Shown piece after piece: positions 20,215 through 31,872 of a stretch of DNA of 64,000 nucleotides (positions are counted from its first letter, which is position 1; each line of letters starts with the position of its first letter). The translations under genes and the position numbers were made by a program. This DNA comes from Atrina japonica. Taxonomy: Eukaryota > Mollusca > Bivalvia > Pterioida > Pinnidae. Below the pieces are notes generated by a model. That model saw only the letters and a list, made by a program, of their open reading frames with translations, did no database searches and was not told the DNA's origin. The DNA lies in contig BROG01000543.1 in NCBI GenBank assembly GCA_030159075.1, positions 1 through 64,000 on the forward strand. Direction: 5' to 3'.

Positions 20215-20940
20215 TCTTTATTCTTAAATATTATATTTGGTGAAACAGCAACTTCATGTTCAAATGAGGCTGCTATAATTGCATTATATATCAGAAGGTA
20301 GTGTGGAAGCAGGTTTTAATCATCTAAAGTTTGGTTTGGCAATTTTGTTATTAGGTTTAATGGTGTCAAACTTTTTATTCCAGTCCACTATCAAACGTTT
20401 TGAGTCTTATGAAGGTACTGAACTATTCATATTCAATATCATTATACATTAAATTGGTGGATCTGGAGGAAGTATGGGGGTTTACAACCATCCTTGAATT
20501 TGGTATTTTTCATATAAAAAGATTAATAAAGATGAAAAAACTGTTAAAATTCGTTTAAGATGGAATGAATTCAAAATCGGTCATTAGGGAGGATGGTTAT
20601 ATTTACAAGTTTCAGCGTGTGGAAACCAGACTTTTAAAATTCAAAATTTGTTGACCCCATACATATACATTCGGTTCTTTCAAGTTATGTTTGCTAAAAC
20701 TCAATTCACTGTGGAAACATTATCAGTCTGTCACTTTAGTTTACTTGAGATATAAAACGGTTCTAGAACCTAAATAATGAACTCTGGGCTTGTAAAACTG
20801 ACAATTTTCTGAGTAGCATACCCTAGACCATGGGAAAGCTGTGATTTTGTGTCTGGAATCTGGAAAATACCTCGTCAAGCTTCTCAAATGAATAATTCCA
20901 AAATGTATCCTGGTACATGTAAGATACTCCCAACACCCTT
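20215..20940. other. No recognisable gene
   Basis: No long frame or family motif seen. Confidence 0.45.
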
Positions 20941-21020
20941 GGGGCCTCTGTGGTTAGAGCATCGCGTTTTGAACCATGAAGTCTCTCACTTCTAGTCAGC
21001 GCACGTTCGAGTCCACAGGG
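20941..21020 (+). mobile_element. SINE family B, tRNA-like head only
   Basis: 'ggggcctctgtggttagagc' (A-box region) and 'gcacgttcgagtccacaggg' (B-box region) mark a tRNA-like head similar to that of the SINE at 60690-60757. The body and tail typical of that family do not follow, so it is 3'-truncated or a different family. Confidence 0.6.
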
Positions 21021-21021
21021 A

Positions 21022-21200
21022 AATTTTCGCCCCCGTTTTATTTTCGCCCCTTTCGCCCTCCTCGTCAGTGTGCGAATTCAAAACTGGGCGAATTCTAAAT
21101 GGTAAATTCATCTATTTTTAGTAATAAAAGTCTGGGCGAATTTAAAACGGGGCGAAACCGTTTGCAAGTGCATAAGGGCGAAAATAAGCCTATATACAGT
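21022..21200. repeat. Inverted repeat built on 'ttttcgccc'
   Basis: The left side has 'ttttcgcccccgttttattt' and 'tcgcccctttcgccct'; the right side has 'aaaacggggcgaaa' and 'aagggcgaaaataa', complementary and in mirrored order. A foldback or MITE-like element of about 180 bases. Confidence 0.65.
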
Positions 21201-21500
21201 TGTTCCTTGCATCAAGTTCTCGAGACGAGTTGAATTTCAAGGTCACCGTTACTTTTTTTTTTTAGATATTTAGTTTGTCTGTGAGGTACTTAACAGATTT
21301 TATTGAAACTTCACACTAATGTTCCTTGCAACAAATTCTCGAGACGAGTCGAATTTCAAGGTCCTGGTTTGCAAGTGTAGGTCACCGTTACTATTTTTTT
21401 TTAGAAATTTAGCTTGTCTGGAGCTTTCTCGAGGCAAATCAACATTTCAACGTCATTGTTTGTGAATGTAGGGCACCATTACTATTTTTAGAAATCTGAC
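21195..21500 (+). repeat. Three imperfect tandem units of ~105-135 bases
   Basis: The sequence 'ttctcgagacgagt' followed by 'gaatttcaaggtc' and a T-rich stretch before 'ttagnttgtctg' occurs near 21217, 21338 and, degenerate, near 21424. Confidence 0.7.
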
Positions 21501-21504
21501 ATAA

Positions 21505-22805
21505 CTTTAGGCGTTGTGTAGGTTTTGGAATGCAGGCACATTTCATTATGCATATTCATGTATACTACTATACCAATGTTATAATCACGTACTAATCTCA
21601 ACGCAACTAATATTTCTCTTTCGCACCCCAATGTTGCATGCTAAGTGTTAATTGCTTCCTTCAAATTAAACGTATTATGCACCGTTTGCGATATTCTTAT
21701 CTGCCATTGTTATAGGATGCTCAGTTACAGAAAACATTGAATGAAAGTGAACAAAAAATATGAATGTATTATGATATTGTATCGATACAAATTCTATTCT
21801 ATTGCATAATTATATTGTTAATGTGACTACCAACTGAAACAGTTTTCCATTCACAATCCGCCAACTCGATTTTCGTTTGTTATGATATCAACCGATCCGT
21901 TTTCAAGGATTCCATCCATATGGAGAAATTTGGTACAATTTTCCTGATTAAACATTGGATAAAGCATAGGAACTCTTGTCTGCATAGCTTAAAGAGTAAA
22001 ATATAAAATAAATGCAAAAAGCAAACTTACCAGAGCCCAAACTTTCGAGCTCAGTTTAGAAATCATTGAGCATGATTTTCTCTTTTTAACAAACCAAAAA
22101 CTGCTAGTGCGAAATCAAATTTCCCTGTTAGTTTTAAACTTTTGAAGCGTACATCGCCATTGAACCCATTGAAAATAATCCCAATATTTTGGAAAATTGC
22201 ATGGAATGCAGTTTTCTGCTCATTTTTTTCAGCGGATATATCTATATATCATAAAGCTCGGGTTCGGAAACGGTTAACTGTTGTATGAATAATCGGAACT
22301 TTTAACACAGGTCCCTCAACTGTATGCCAAAAATGTTTCTTTTTGACTTTAGATCCCTTTTACGTAGTTACTCGATTCACGCTTTGAGGCACTTTAGCTG
22401 AAATTGCCGATAGACATATTTTGCATAATTCTATGGTTACATTTCTAGTTTATCTCATTTACTGGAATATATTATTTGTAGCATAAAAATATGTTAAAAT
22501 TACTTTCAGGATCCTAGACTCTTTATTAGGAAAACTGGATCCCAAAGTACCAAAGGTACACTTGAATCACGTGGGTAATGAACATGCATAATCTCCTTAT
22601 GACGTAATGAGAAGCTCATGAATAAAATGGTACCATATTTCTCCAAAGAAAGTAAATGTTGTATTCCGCATACGCCGAGCTTACTGTTTTGTTTTAAATA
22701 TTATAATCATAATACCAATGTTATAATACTTATAAATCATTAAGAACCGTATGATAATATAATGGGATACATCTATTTTATCCATTATCTTGGATATATT
22801 GTTGC
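21505..22805. other. No recognisable gene
   Basis: Mixed AT-rich sequence; nothing assignable. Confidence 0.5.
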
Positions 22806-22806
22806 C

Positions 22807-22876
22807 ATCATTAGCTTTCTCCCCCTTTTCTTTTAACTCCTAAGGGTTAAATTTCGGTTTGATTTCAAATAGATGG
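22807..22876 (+). repeat. Short direct repeat flanking the TTAA transposon region
   Basis: About 65 bases around 'taaatttcggtttgatttca' recur at 24646-24710 in the same orientation, enclosing about 1.8 kb that includes the TTAA transposon. Confidence 0.75.
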
Positions 22877-23102
22877 GGCAAAGCCACAATTGGTCGGGTT
22901 GTGGAGCAGTGCAAGGTTATTGGATATTATAAAACAGTTATTTGCTTTTAAAAATCATTCCGTGTTCACATATTAGCAGCAATTTGTCATTGTAGTGGCA
23001 GGAGTTGATTACACACAAGAAATACGCATGATTTTATGTCTCGCCGCTACCAGCTTCGTCGATAAATGCAGTTTCTAGACAGATCACACCAATTTAATTT
23101 AA

Positions 23103-24135
23103 AGCAATATAAGCTGTCACAATGATGATTTTTGTCCCCTGACATATAGTCGAGAATATGATAAAATGTGTGTTCAAATACATTGTCAAACACGTAAAAC
23201 GATGTAAAAGATCTTCTTTTCGAAGTTATTTGTTTTATTTGAATTTAGGTTTTCCCGTATTTTGAAAAATCCAGCTGTATTTACGTATGCAATAACCTTT
23301 CAGATAAATCTTTCATCATATCAAATGTACTTCGTAATTCGGTCAGGGTATCTCGGTCCTTTAAGCGCTCGGACTATGTTAAAGTCGGCCGATTTTTATG
23401 TTTTATATTTATTTTTAAAAATACAGGACGTGATTTTTTTGGCAAGTGCATGTATTATGTAAAATATATGCTTTTCAACGCTATTTTAAATACCTGAAGA
23501 AAATCGGATGAATATATGAATAAATATATCAGGTCACTAAAAGAAAATTTTCCGATCTTTAATGTTACCCTTTATGCTGACATTGACAAAATCAAATAAA
23601 TATAACTGTGAAAAGTATGCGTACCTCACGTTTTACAATCGTGCCGCCATGTCCGGTGCAGTTGGGCAGTTCATGATCATATGTATCATAAGAATGATAA
23701 AGCCGAGAATGCGATGGGACGAGTTAAAAATGGGTCAAGATCACCCGATATACCCGGCACGTGGACAATTTCAGAAACGGATGTTTTGAAACGACGAAAA
23801 AGACAAAGTTTGCCTGATTTAGGTATGAAATGATGATGTAAGAAAATAAACGCAAAGGGTAATAAGAATAGAATGTATTTTAACTGCAAATAGCACGTGT
23901 TTATGGGTCTCTCGGTAATTTTCGTAAAAAATTACCGAAAGTTAATTTGCAATGCTCAAAGTATGGCGGACAAAAAAATAACTGATATTACGGGTTACGT
24001 TTGGCAAGATTGTTGCAATTTTACACATGTATTTGTTATTCTAACCAACAAATGGTCTCTTTGGAATATGTATGAGATAGAATATCACATAAAATGGGCA
24101 TGTACAAATTTTCACCGACGACAGCTCATATCGCT
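23103..24135. mobile_element. TTAA-flanked DNA transposon (family 1), copy 1, 1,033 bases
   Basis: Starts AGCAATATAAGCTGTC and ends with its near-complement (gacagctcatatcgct), with TTAA at 23099-23102 and 24136-24139. It aligns along its length with 62512-63484. Internal frames (23262-23462, 23562-23789, 23686-23889 and 23897-24139) are short, overlap on both strands and show no transposase motifs, so it is non-autonomous. TTAA duplication suggests piggyBac-type mobilisation. Confidence 0.85.
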
Positions 24136-24199
24136 TTAACAAAACCAAAATCCTAATTAAAGAATTTCTAATTGCAACAGCGACCGTTATAAGGTACCC

Positions 24200-24645
24200 C
24201 CAACTTAGCAATCAAAACATGCCCACACAGCTGAGTCTGATAATGTTGAAATTCAGACCTATCAGAAGCCTCGCATCGATTCCCATGGCAACGAAACCCA
24301 TACAGTTGAATTTGCAATCCCTAAATACCCTATCACATCAAATTTTATTCAAATCGAACAATGTTGAAATTTCGACCGATCAGAAGTCTCGGTTTGATTC
24401 TCATAGCAACGAAACCCATACGGTTGAATTCGCAATCTCTTGATACCCTTAAATACCAAATTTCATTAAAATCTGACAGTATTGAAATTTCGACCAATCA
24501 GAAGCGTCGGATTAGTTCCCATGGCAACGAAACCCATATAGTTGAATTTGCAATTTCTTAATACCCCATAACAACAAATTTCATACAAACTGGACAATGT
24601 TAAAATTTCAACCAATCAGAAGACTAGGATAGGTTCCCATGGCAT
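24200..24645 (+). repeat. Tandem repeat, ~119-base unit, four copies
   Basis: 'aatgttgaaattcagacc' and variants recur near 24242, 24360, 24478 and 24596, with 'cccatggcaacgaaaccca' in each. The short frames crossing it are repeat shadows. Confidence 0.88.
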
Positions 24646-24711
24646 AGCTTTCTCCCCGTTTTCTTTTAACTTTTGAAAGTTAAATTTCGGTTTGATTTCA
24701 AACAGATTTTA

Positions 24712-25523
24712 TGCAATATTTTATCTTCTATACACCAGAAAGCGATCTCAATGATGAAAGGAACAAGTACACGGTAAAGTCATTCGAGTGTTTGACATAT
24801 TGCTTATTGCGATTACGTCAGAGAAATAATCTATTGCAGCATTTATTTCATGCCGCTTGAAAACTGTGTTTAAGGTTTGAATCCTGATAAATGTTGGTAA
24901 TCGCGTGCTCAAAGGTATTTTATTGTATTTTAAAACGGTTAAGAGTTGATTCGACAAAATGCCGTCGTCAACAGCTCATTTTGCTTGATCTAATGAATCA
25001 ATGAAATCGAATTTAGGGATTATAGTTTTATTAAGTACAAGATAATCCCGATTTCTATCAAAATGAATTACAGTTCAACCTTAATACCAACTAATTGTAG
25101 TATGATTAACGATCTGGTCATTGAAGCGAGGGTCTAGACTTATCTAAATTTTATGAAGATTTTTTTCAAAGATTCCTGATTGAATCGAGATTCCACTATA
25201 TATCAATTTCCATGGAGAATATGCCTTTTCTTCAATGGGCTTGCATCTTTTTACGAATTAATTGTTAATTCTATTCTAATGTATTGTCATTTTACGAGAG
25301 AAGTGTCAATGTACGAAACCGTTAATCAGATATTAGCACAATATAATTGATTTCTCTGCTGTCAATTGAATGGCTGTTCACACATCAGTGAAAATGTGTT
25401 ACATGTCAATAAATATGTTTTGATGTTTCTACTCCCATAAAAAAGCGGTGATTATGAGTATTGAGACATTTTTTACTTGGCCTTCGTTACGTGGTCTATG
25501 GTCTAATCATATATTCAATCAGT
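24712..25523. other. No recognisable gene
   Basis: A 69-codon minus-strand frame (24957-24748) has no domain. Confidence 0.45.
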
Positions 25524-25642
25524 CTCCGCTACCACTTCTGGATTTCCAGAGGTCCGTGTTTGTCCTATTTTTACCAGATCCGTATCTATATCCTGGACAT
25601 CCTAGACATTTATACTTTGGTATCTGAGATTTTTTATATTTA
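25524..25642 (+). mobile_element. PLE 3' tail fragment
   Basis: 'ttccagaggtccgtgtttgt', 'atatcctggacatcctagac' and 'tttatactttggtatctgag' identify the tail; no coding part is attached. Confidence 0.85.
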
Positions 25643-26164
25643 ATGACAAAACATGGTGTGTTCTAACGAAACATGATCAGTAATATCAGGTGTGTTCTAG
25701 CGAGACATTATCAGTAATAAGACATAGTGCCTTGGCTGTTGCTCTTTTTGGAGTATTATATTTTCTCCCGAAACATTTCTATTCTTTTACGACTTTCAGA
25801 TAATAACGGACCATTGTAACACAGGAGCATCGCCAAGTTCAGATATAAAATACGTGTAGTTTTTATGCAGCGGAATTTTAAGATAACCTGTTGTTTTTTT
25901 CCCAACAATGTCAATGTATCAGAAAACCATATACATACTTGGGTACCAGTGACTGTCAAATTTAAAGGCAGTGGGAAATATAGAACATCACATAATTATG
26001 TCCGATTTTTTAAAAGTTTGGAAAAAGATCATTTACAAAAGTTATCTCTGGATATGCAAATACATGTTGAGATCTCCAGTGTACATGTATAGTACAACGT
26101 GTAATAAAGTAAGATGTTGAGATTTCTTGTATACATATATTGTACGATAAATATTATAAACATA
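25643..26164. other. Spacer with a short minisatellite end
   Basis: No gene. Near 26065-26150 two units of 'gatgttgagatctccagtgt'-type repeat appear, the same repeat as the array at 29276-29500. Confidence 0.55.
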
Positions 26165-26256
26165 ATGTTATAATGCTCAAGACGATCGTTTCTGTGAATT
26201 AGACATCATCAGTTGAGCTCCAATTTTAAATAGATTTTCTAAAGAGAAAGTGGTAG
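26165..26256 (-). repeat. Hammerhead unit fragment
   Basis: Ribozyme region plus 'ttaaatagattttctaaaga' and 'gaaagtggta', cut at 26256 where a different element begins. Confidence 0.8.
26175..26218 (-). ncRNA. Type I hammerhead ribozyme motif, best-preserved copy
   Basis: Minus strand: GCTCAA, CTGATGA (26212-26206), a stem II of three pairs starting T10.1-A11.1, GAAA (26192-26189), minimal stem III ACG/CGT, GTC, TTGAGC. Stem I is a perfect six-pair helix and every core base fits the consensus. Of the copies here this is the likeliest to cleave. Confidence 0.85.
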
Positions 26257-26444
26257 GCTAGGGTGACCATATTTCGGGGCACTTAGTGCTTTGAGGGGGG
26301 GAAAGGTCATGTACAGCATATAACGGAACATTTGTACCTTTAACATTTCCTGCAAACTGTAGTAGTTTGGCACACAAACCTGTGGTTATTTTCTCATTGA
26401 GGCATATCAAAACTTTATAAGTCAACGTAACTTTCTGGTAAAGG

Positions 26445-26509
<65 letters not shown>
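26445..26509 (+). repeat. Homopolymer A run, 65 bases
   Basis: A pure A run on the plus strand. The overlapping poly-Phe frames on the minus strand are artefacts. Its length is prone to sequencing error. Confidence 0.98.
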
Positions 26510-26513
<4 letters not shown>

Positions 26514-27935
26514 CCCAAGTTCGGAGCAAGCCGATTAAGGTCAAGCAAACGGAAATCTTCGGTTTAAAATCAAAAGATTTTTCAGCTACGAAATTTTGAT
26601 TATCTGAAAGAAGAAAATAAGTCAGATACAATGGAGATTAGTGTAATTAAATCTCTCTCCAGCACAAAAAAATACGTGAATACCATCTATCAAGTCAACA
26701 CTGTATAAATATTAAATTAATAACTCATTACACGCTACTTCAGTACATGCACATTTTGCAAACAATATGGACAAGAGAAATCTAAAAATTACGTGAATAC
26801 CATCAGTCAAGTCAACACTGTATAATATTAACTTTAAATTACTAGTTTGCTATCACACAGTACATGCTAATTCAATACATGCACAGTTTCCAAACAGGCC
26901 ATTACAAACAACATGGGCAACAGAAATCTGCATGATTTCTGAGTACTGCGACATCTGTACAATACTTAAGATGTACCCAGTGTCTGCAAAGATCACATTG
27001 ACCCCACTTTGTAAAAACCAAACATACACATTCTTTAATAGCATCTGTGACAAATTTATTACACACACAACACAGTTCACTATTCTCAACCTCAATATCA
27101 CTCTCATCATCACTAGAATCAACTATCTGCATAGAGGGCTTGTGTCTTTACAATACTTACACCTGACGTACAAACTTGTACATCTATTACCATAATCAAA
27201 TCATTTGCTTCCCTACATTTACTTTTCTGTTTCACACATTAAATTCCTGGGTTTTTATCAGGTACACTTTTATGCATCAATATTGCATTCTTTTCATTAC
27301 CCAAGTTCCCGCTGAGAATCTCATTTTCCTTTTTCCTACTTTATTTTCAGACAATGGCACTCGTGACTCAAGAGAAAATTTACCTGCAGATAGACTAACA
27401 TTACTGCTTTCATCATGTTCATTTTCATAACTATTTTAGGCTTCTGTCACAAACAACCTTAGGTGGCGTGTGCTCTGTGGAAATACTGCTTTCGTCTATA
27501 TTAAAAATGTTTTCAGGCTTATCATGCAAATTGTACAAATCCGTAATTTCCTTGAGCTCAGTGAATTGATATTATGTTATGTGAAACGCTTTTAGCCCTT
27601 TCTACCGATAATTTCTGGGGATTTCTGTTTCTTAAATCGGTGTTACGTTTCATGAATGAATAAAACCATTTTAAAGATAGTGACTTTTTCAGATTTTGTG
27701 TTTTCCCAAGTGCTGCTGCATATTCAGATGCAGTAACCAGAACATCTTTTCTGGAATATCCATGGCCATCTTGTGCCATATGTTTTATATGGTCACATAA
27801 TATGATTTCTTCCTCTCTATTGAAAACAGGCTGATTGCCTGTGGGTCTAGAGCCATGCAAAGGAATCCTGCTCAAGAAGCGATCCCTCAATGTGCTCTCA
27901 GGAATGTCATAATTCCGAGCTCTTAAGTCTTAGGA
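26510..27935 (-). pseudogene. Internally deleted pogo/Tigger-like transposon
   Basis: Reading leftward, 27890-27558 encodes a CENP-B-type DNA-binding region: a NREEEIILCDHIKHMAQDGH stretch, SRKDVLVTASEYAAALG, and WFYSFMKRNTDLRNRNPQKL. A frame change then gives the start of the DDE domain, DKPENIFNIDESSIS, with the first catalytic Asp in NIDES (about 27510). The rest of the DDE domain is gone; a linker and a Cys/His-rich PHD-like finger follow (27132-26902: CCVCNKFV, WGQCDLCRHWVH, CCPCC). Some pogo/Jerky-like transposases have such a C-terminal finger. The deletion removes the remaining catalytic acids, so it is non-functional. Confidence 0.75.
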
Positions 27936-27945
27936 TTATTTTGGA

Positions 27946-28575
27946 ATGCCTGAAGAAAGAGAAAAGAAATATTTTCTTATAAAAATGTTTATTAAATTAC
28001 CCTCCCCTCCTTTAAAAAAAAAGAAAAGAAAAAGAAAAAAGCAACAACAGTCATATTGTATACATCTTTCATTCAAGAGGACCAAATACATAGATCTGCG
28101 AGCAGTCTTTATTATCTACCAGAAAAAAAATCTGAAATTAAACAAACAAAAGAAAGATGAAAATTATATATCTATCACTGTGCAAGGTTCTGAATAAACG
28201 AAAAAAAGTTTTTGGGTGGCCTTAATTTTCTGGTCTATTAATATTCACGAGATACGCCTAATCATCGAGCATGCCCAAACATAACCACCATGTCTTCGAG
28301 GGAACTTGCACTTAAAATCTATTTTAGTGACTATTTTTCAAGAATGAAGGATTGTTAAGATCGATTTTCATTACATCAGACATATTTTCATCAATTTTAG
28401 GAAATTTGTGTTACCTACCATTTAGACTGCAACAAATTTGTATGTTTTCAACCGAAGTATTAGGTTGGATACGGGTCAGCAGACAACAAACGTAGGTCAC
28501 AAGGTCAGTGGATCTGTGACGTAAAATCCGCGCGAAAACAACTTCCTCGAACTTGGGAGTACCTCGAATTTAGGT
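27946..28575. other. A-rich and unassigned sequence
   Basis: Contains an A/G-rich purine stretch (28013-28045). The 83-codon frame at 27946-28197 is Lys-rich because of it and has no domain. Confidence 0.5.
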
Positions 28576-28579
28576 GACA

Positions 28580-28958
28580 TGGCTATACCAGACAAGACCA
28601 ATTAATAAATTTAAACGTATAGCCAAAAGCCGTCCAAGAGTAACCACTGTAAAAGATGGCTATCTTAGCTTCAGAAGAATTTAGAATTTTAAATTGTGCT
28701 ATCAGTGCGAAATATTACTTTAGTATAAGATTATCTATCTACCGAAATACAAGGTACTAGGTTTACGTATTCGCTCGGGGACTCAAACGGTCCACAAGCA
28801 GCTGCAACGACCTAGTGCTTATAAATATTATAAACATAATACCAAAGTTATAATGCTCAAGACGATCGAATCTGTCAATTAGACTTGACCATTTGTGTTC
28901 TAACTTTAAAAAAGATTTTCTAAAGAGTAAGTGGTATCAGACAACGCCAAATAATCCC
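28580..28958 (-). repeat. Hammerhead unit, nearly full length, degenerate ribozyme
   Basis: Aligns with 14460-14845 throughout ('gtaaccactgtaaaagatgg', 'aaatattactttagtataag', 'cctagtgcttataaatatta'). The motif at 28855-28898 keeps the stem-I strand and the GTC triplet but has lost CTGATGA. The next unit begins at 28915 and is cut at 28958 by a PLE tail. Confidence 0.8.
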
Positions 28959-29063
28959 ACCTCTTGGTTTCAAGAGGTCCGTGTTTGTCCATTTATACCG
29001 GATTTGTATCTATGTCCTGGACATTCTATTCATTTATACTTTGGTATCTGAGATTTTTTATAG
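28959..29063 (+). mobile_element. PLE 3' tail inserted in a hammerhead unit
   Basis: Tail of about 105 bases ('ggtttcaagaggtccgtgtt' to 'tttggtatctgagatttttt') in the opposite orientation to the unit around it; unit sequence resumes at 29064-29133 ('gtaggtttacgcaacactcg'). Confidence 0.8.
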
Positions 29064-29133
29064 TAGGTTTACGCAACACTCGGGGAATCAAACGGTCCAT
29101 CAGCAGTGACAATAGTTGTTATATATATTATAA

Positions 29134-29275
29134 ACATCACTGCTCAATGGCCGTAAGTGCCGAGCATAGGCCAAAATTTGAAGCCCTTCACCGGCATTTG
29201 GTGACGTCTCCATATGAGTGGAAGATTCTTTGATGGGATGTTAAACAACAATAAACAAACAAACAAAACGTGTGA
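29134..29275 (+). mobile_element. SINE family A, 3' half
   Basis: Matches the second half of the SINE at 1136-1414 from 'cactgctcaatggccgtaag' to the 'aacaataaacaaacaaac' tail. The head is missing (5' truncation). Confidence 0.88.
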
Positions 29276-29500
29276 GAAAATGAGATGTTGGATACTGATA
29301 TCACCATTGTACATATATTGCACAACGTCAACGTGATGAAGTGAGACGTTGAAATCCCCAGTGTACGTATATTGTACAATGTGCGATGAAGTAAGATGTT
29401 GAGATCTCCAGTGTACATATATTGCACAACGTCAACGTGATGAAATGAGACGTTGAGATCTCCAGTGTACATATATTGTACAACGTGAGTTGAAATCTCC
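29276..29500 (+). repeat. Minisatellite, ~58-base unit
   Basis: 'gagacgttgagatctccagt' and 'gtacatatattgtacaacgt' recur about every 58-60 bases, decaying towards 29900. Overlapping minus-strand frames are repeat shadows. A short PLE word ('ccacatttaagtagtaatat') lies at 29521-29540. Confidence 0.85.
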
Positions 29501-29904
29501 AGTATAATCTCCAGCAAATTATCCACATTTAAGTAGTAATATATTATATATATATATATTGTATGTGTGATGAAATGAAATATCCAGACAGAGTGTTCAA
29601 ATATTATATAACGTGTGCTGAAGTGAGATGTTGAAGATACAAAAATAAACATTCTTTACAGTCTTAGAAATATAACGCCACAGATAACATATGTAGAATA
29701 TGTATAACATCAAAATAAATACATAACACAAACTTAAAACCTGAAGTGTTGAGGATAATATAGCGTATATAGATATATCGACAATGTGTGACAAGATGAG
29801 ATTTTTTAGAATGCGTGAATAAACAAATACCAGAAAATACATTTATTTTGGGCGTTAAAACACCAAAGTTACACTGTATGGTAACGTGAAATATTGAAAA
29901 CATA

Positions 29905-30980
29905 AAAAATATTGAACTTAATCTGATGTGAGGTTTGAAGTACACCAAAATGTTTGAACGGAAATTGTAAAGAATTGATTGGTTGACATGATTACATAGG
30001 TCATCATGTTATATTTATGTTTTATGTTGTTTCTGTTGTTGTTTAAAGGTACGCGCTATGGGTACTTTTGTATGCAGTTCACCTGGTATTGTATGACCTC
30101 TTTTTCTCCCTTACAACCACCCTTCTCCAAATTATTCGCAAAACTTCTTAATTCTAGATACATCTGAAAAATTAAAGGTACATATATGATGCAAATAACA
30201 TTATTCCTGTAAAGGGTGGTTCAAGAGGAGTAGATTACATACAAATAATATTAAAAGTGATATAGAGAAAGAAAAACGAATAAAGAGAACAAAATATTTT
30301 TTAAAAAATCGAAAGTATGCAATCGAGCAACGGGTTTACCTGGTACATTGACACATGCTCTTTAGCAAAGTCGGGATGTGGTCCAGTAGACATGAAGATC
30401 TGAACACATCATTGATATTTATATGCCTACCGATATATGCATGAATTGGATAAATAACATAATTATAGTAAAGAGATTGAAAATACATTGATTTTGTTCC
30501 TGATTCTTATGCTATAACAAAACAGGTAAAGAGTGCGTAATAACTTGATATTTTGCACTACCAAATACATCACGCAGGTATCAGAATTTGTCAATTAATG
30601 TCAATAATTATCTTGAGTAAGCCCTTTGAAAAATATTAATTTCCTGTTACATATCAGACAAATATCATGTTAAGACCGAATACTATTAGAAAATGACAAA
30701 ACCCGTCAAAAGTGACGACGGGAATTTGATTTGTTATTACTGGCGCATGACATTCTGTAAATCCTCTTTGTTTCGATCAACAAGTTTAGAAAAAAAGCAA
30801 ACATAAATCAAATTGTTTGGATTAATCATACTTAGAGCATGAAACAGAGCGATAACAACCCGCCGAAGTTATTCTGCAACAGCAATTTGAAACCGTGGGG
30901 ACTAGGGGGGATTCTTAAATAAATTTAAGCTGCCGTGGTTCAATATTTTGCATGCAGATTGTATGCAAGAATTTATCTCA
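29905..30980. other. No recognisable gene
   Basis: AT-rich, no motif. Confidence 0.5.
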
Positions 30981-30984
30981 TAAT

Positions 30985-31190
30985 TATATATTCCAAAGAG
31001 ATCATCTAGTCCGTTGTATCTATTTCAAAGAGATCAACAAGTCCGTTGTATCTATTCCCAAGAGATCACCTTTTACGTTGTATCTATTCCAAAAAGATCA
31101 CCAAGCCCGTTGTATCTATTCCCAAGAGGTCACCTAGTTCGTTGTATTTATTCCAAAGAAATCACCAAAATCCGTTGCATCCGTTCGTTT
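30985..31190 (+). repeat. Minisatellite, ~33-base unit, six copies
   Basis: 'gtccgttgtatctattccaa' with 'agagatcacc' repeats about every 32-33 bases. Because the period is near a multiple of three, it creates a repetitive open frame that is not a gene. Confidence 0.9.
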
Positions 31191-31299
31191 GAATCCGCTA
31201 TCATTCTGGCCATTACTAATTAACTTTCGGTAGTTTTTACGAAGATAACCCATTGCCAAGGAAGCCCATGGCGAGATTTGTAGACACTGACGGGAACTG

Positions 31300-31850
31300 G
31301 CAACTAAGCTATACGACAAACGCGACGATTTCGGCTTTCCCATCGCAAATTTTCCACATTTAAGTAGTAACATCCCACAGTCACCCGCATGTGGAGTTTA
31401 TATTTCACAAATGATCCGATATGCCAAAGCGTGTTCAACATATGAACATTTCATATACAGATGTAAACTACTCATTGACAAATTATTGACACAGGTATAT
31501 CGAAAGCCGCGTTTGATGTCGACATTCCGCAAATTTTATGGTCAGTATAATTGTCTTGTTTGCGATTACTCTGTTTCACTGGGTGAAATACTGAGTTGCC
31601 TTTCCGTTGGCGGTTGTTCAGACGTTTGTACCAATTGTGACGAGGATTCGTTCCTCACGTATTTCATTTGGGCTTGACTGTGGACTCACGGCGGGTGTGG
31701 CCGGTCGACAGGGGATGCTTACTCCTCCATGGCACCTGATCCCACCTCTTGGTTTTCAGAGGTCCGTATTTGTCCATTTTTGCCGGATTTGTATCTGTGT
31801 CCTGGACACCCTAAAGATTTATACTTTATGTTTTATATATAAGATAATTT
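31300..31850 (+). pseudogene. PLE C-terminal coding end with 3' tail
   Basis: The frame from about 31303 encodes the C-terminal end of the PLE protein: a DDFGFPIANFPHLSSNIP stretch, ACGVYISQMIRYAKACSTYE, KPRLMSTFRKFYGQYN and CDYSVSLGEILSCL, after which the tail follows (31680-31830: 'ctcacggcgggtgtg', 'ggggatgcttactcctccat', 'tttatacttta'). The RT is absent, so the copy is 5'-truncated. At the right edge 'tatgttttatatataagata' is duplicated (31829 and 31852). Confidence 0.88.
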
Positions 31851-31872
31851 ATGTTTTATATATAAGATAATT

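Noticed and set aside
26258..26631. Minus-strand poly-phenylalanine proteins
   Set aside because: They arise from the 65-base A run.
29188..29948. Minus-strand frames of 66-154 codons, hydrophobic
   Set aside because: They cross a SINE tail and a minisatellite; the hydrophobicity reflects T-rich codons.
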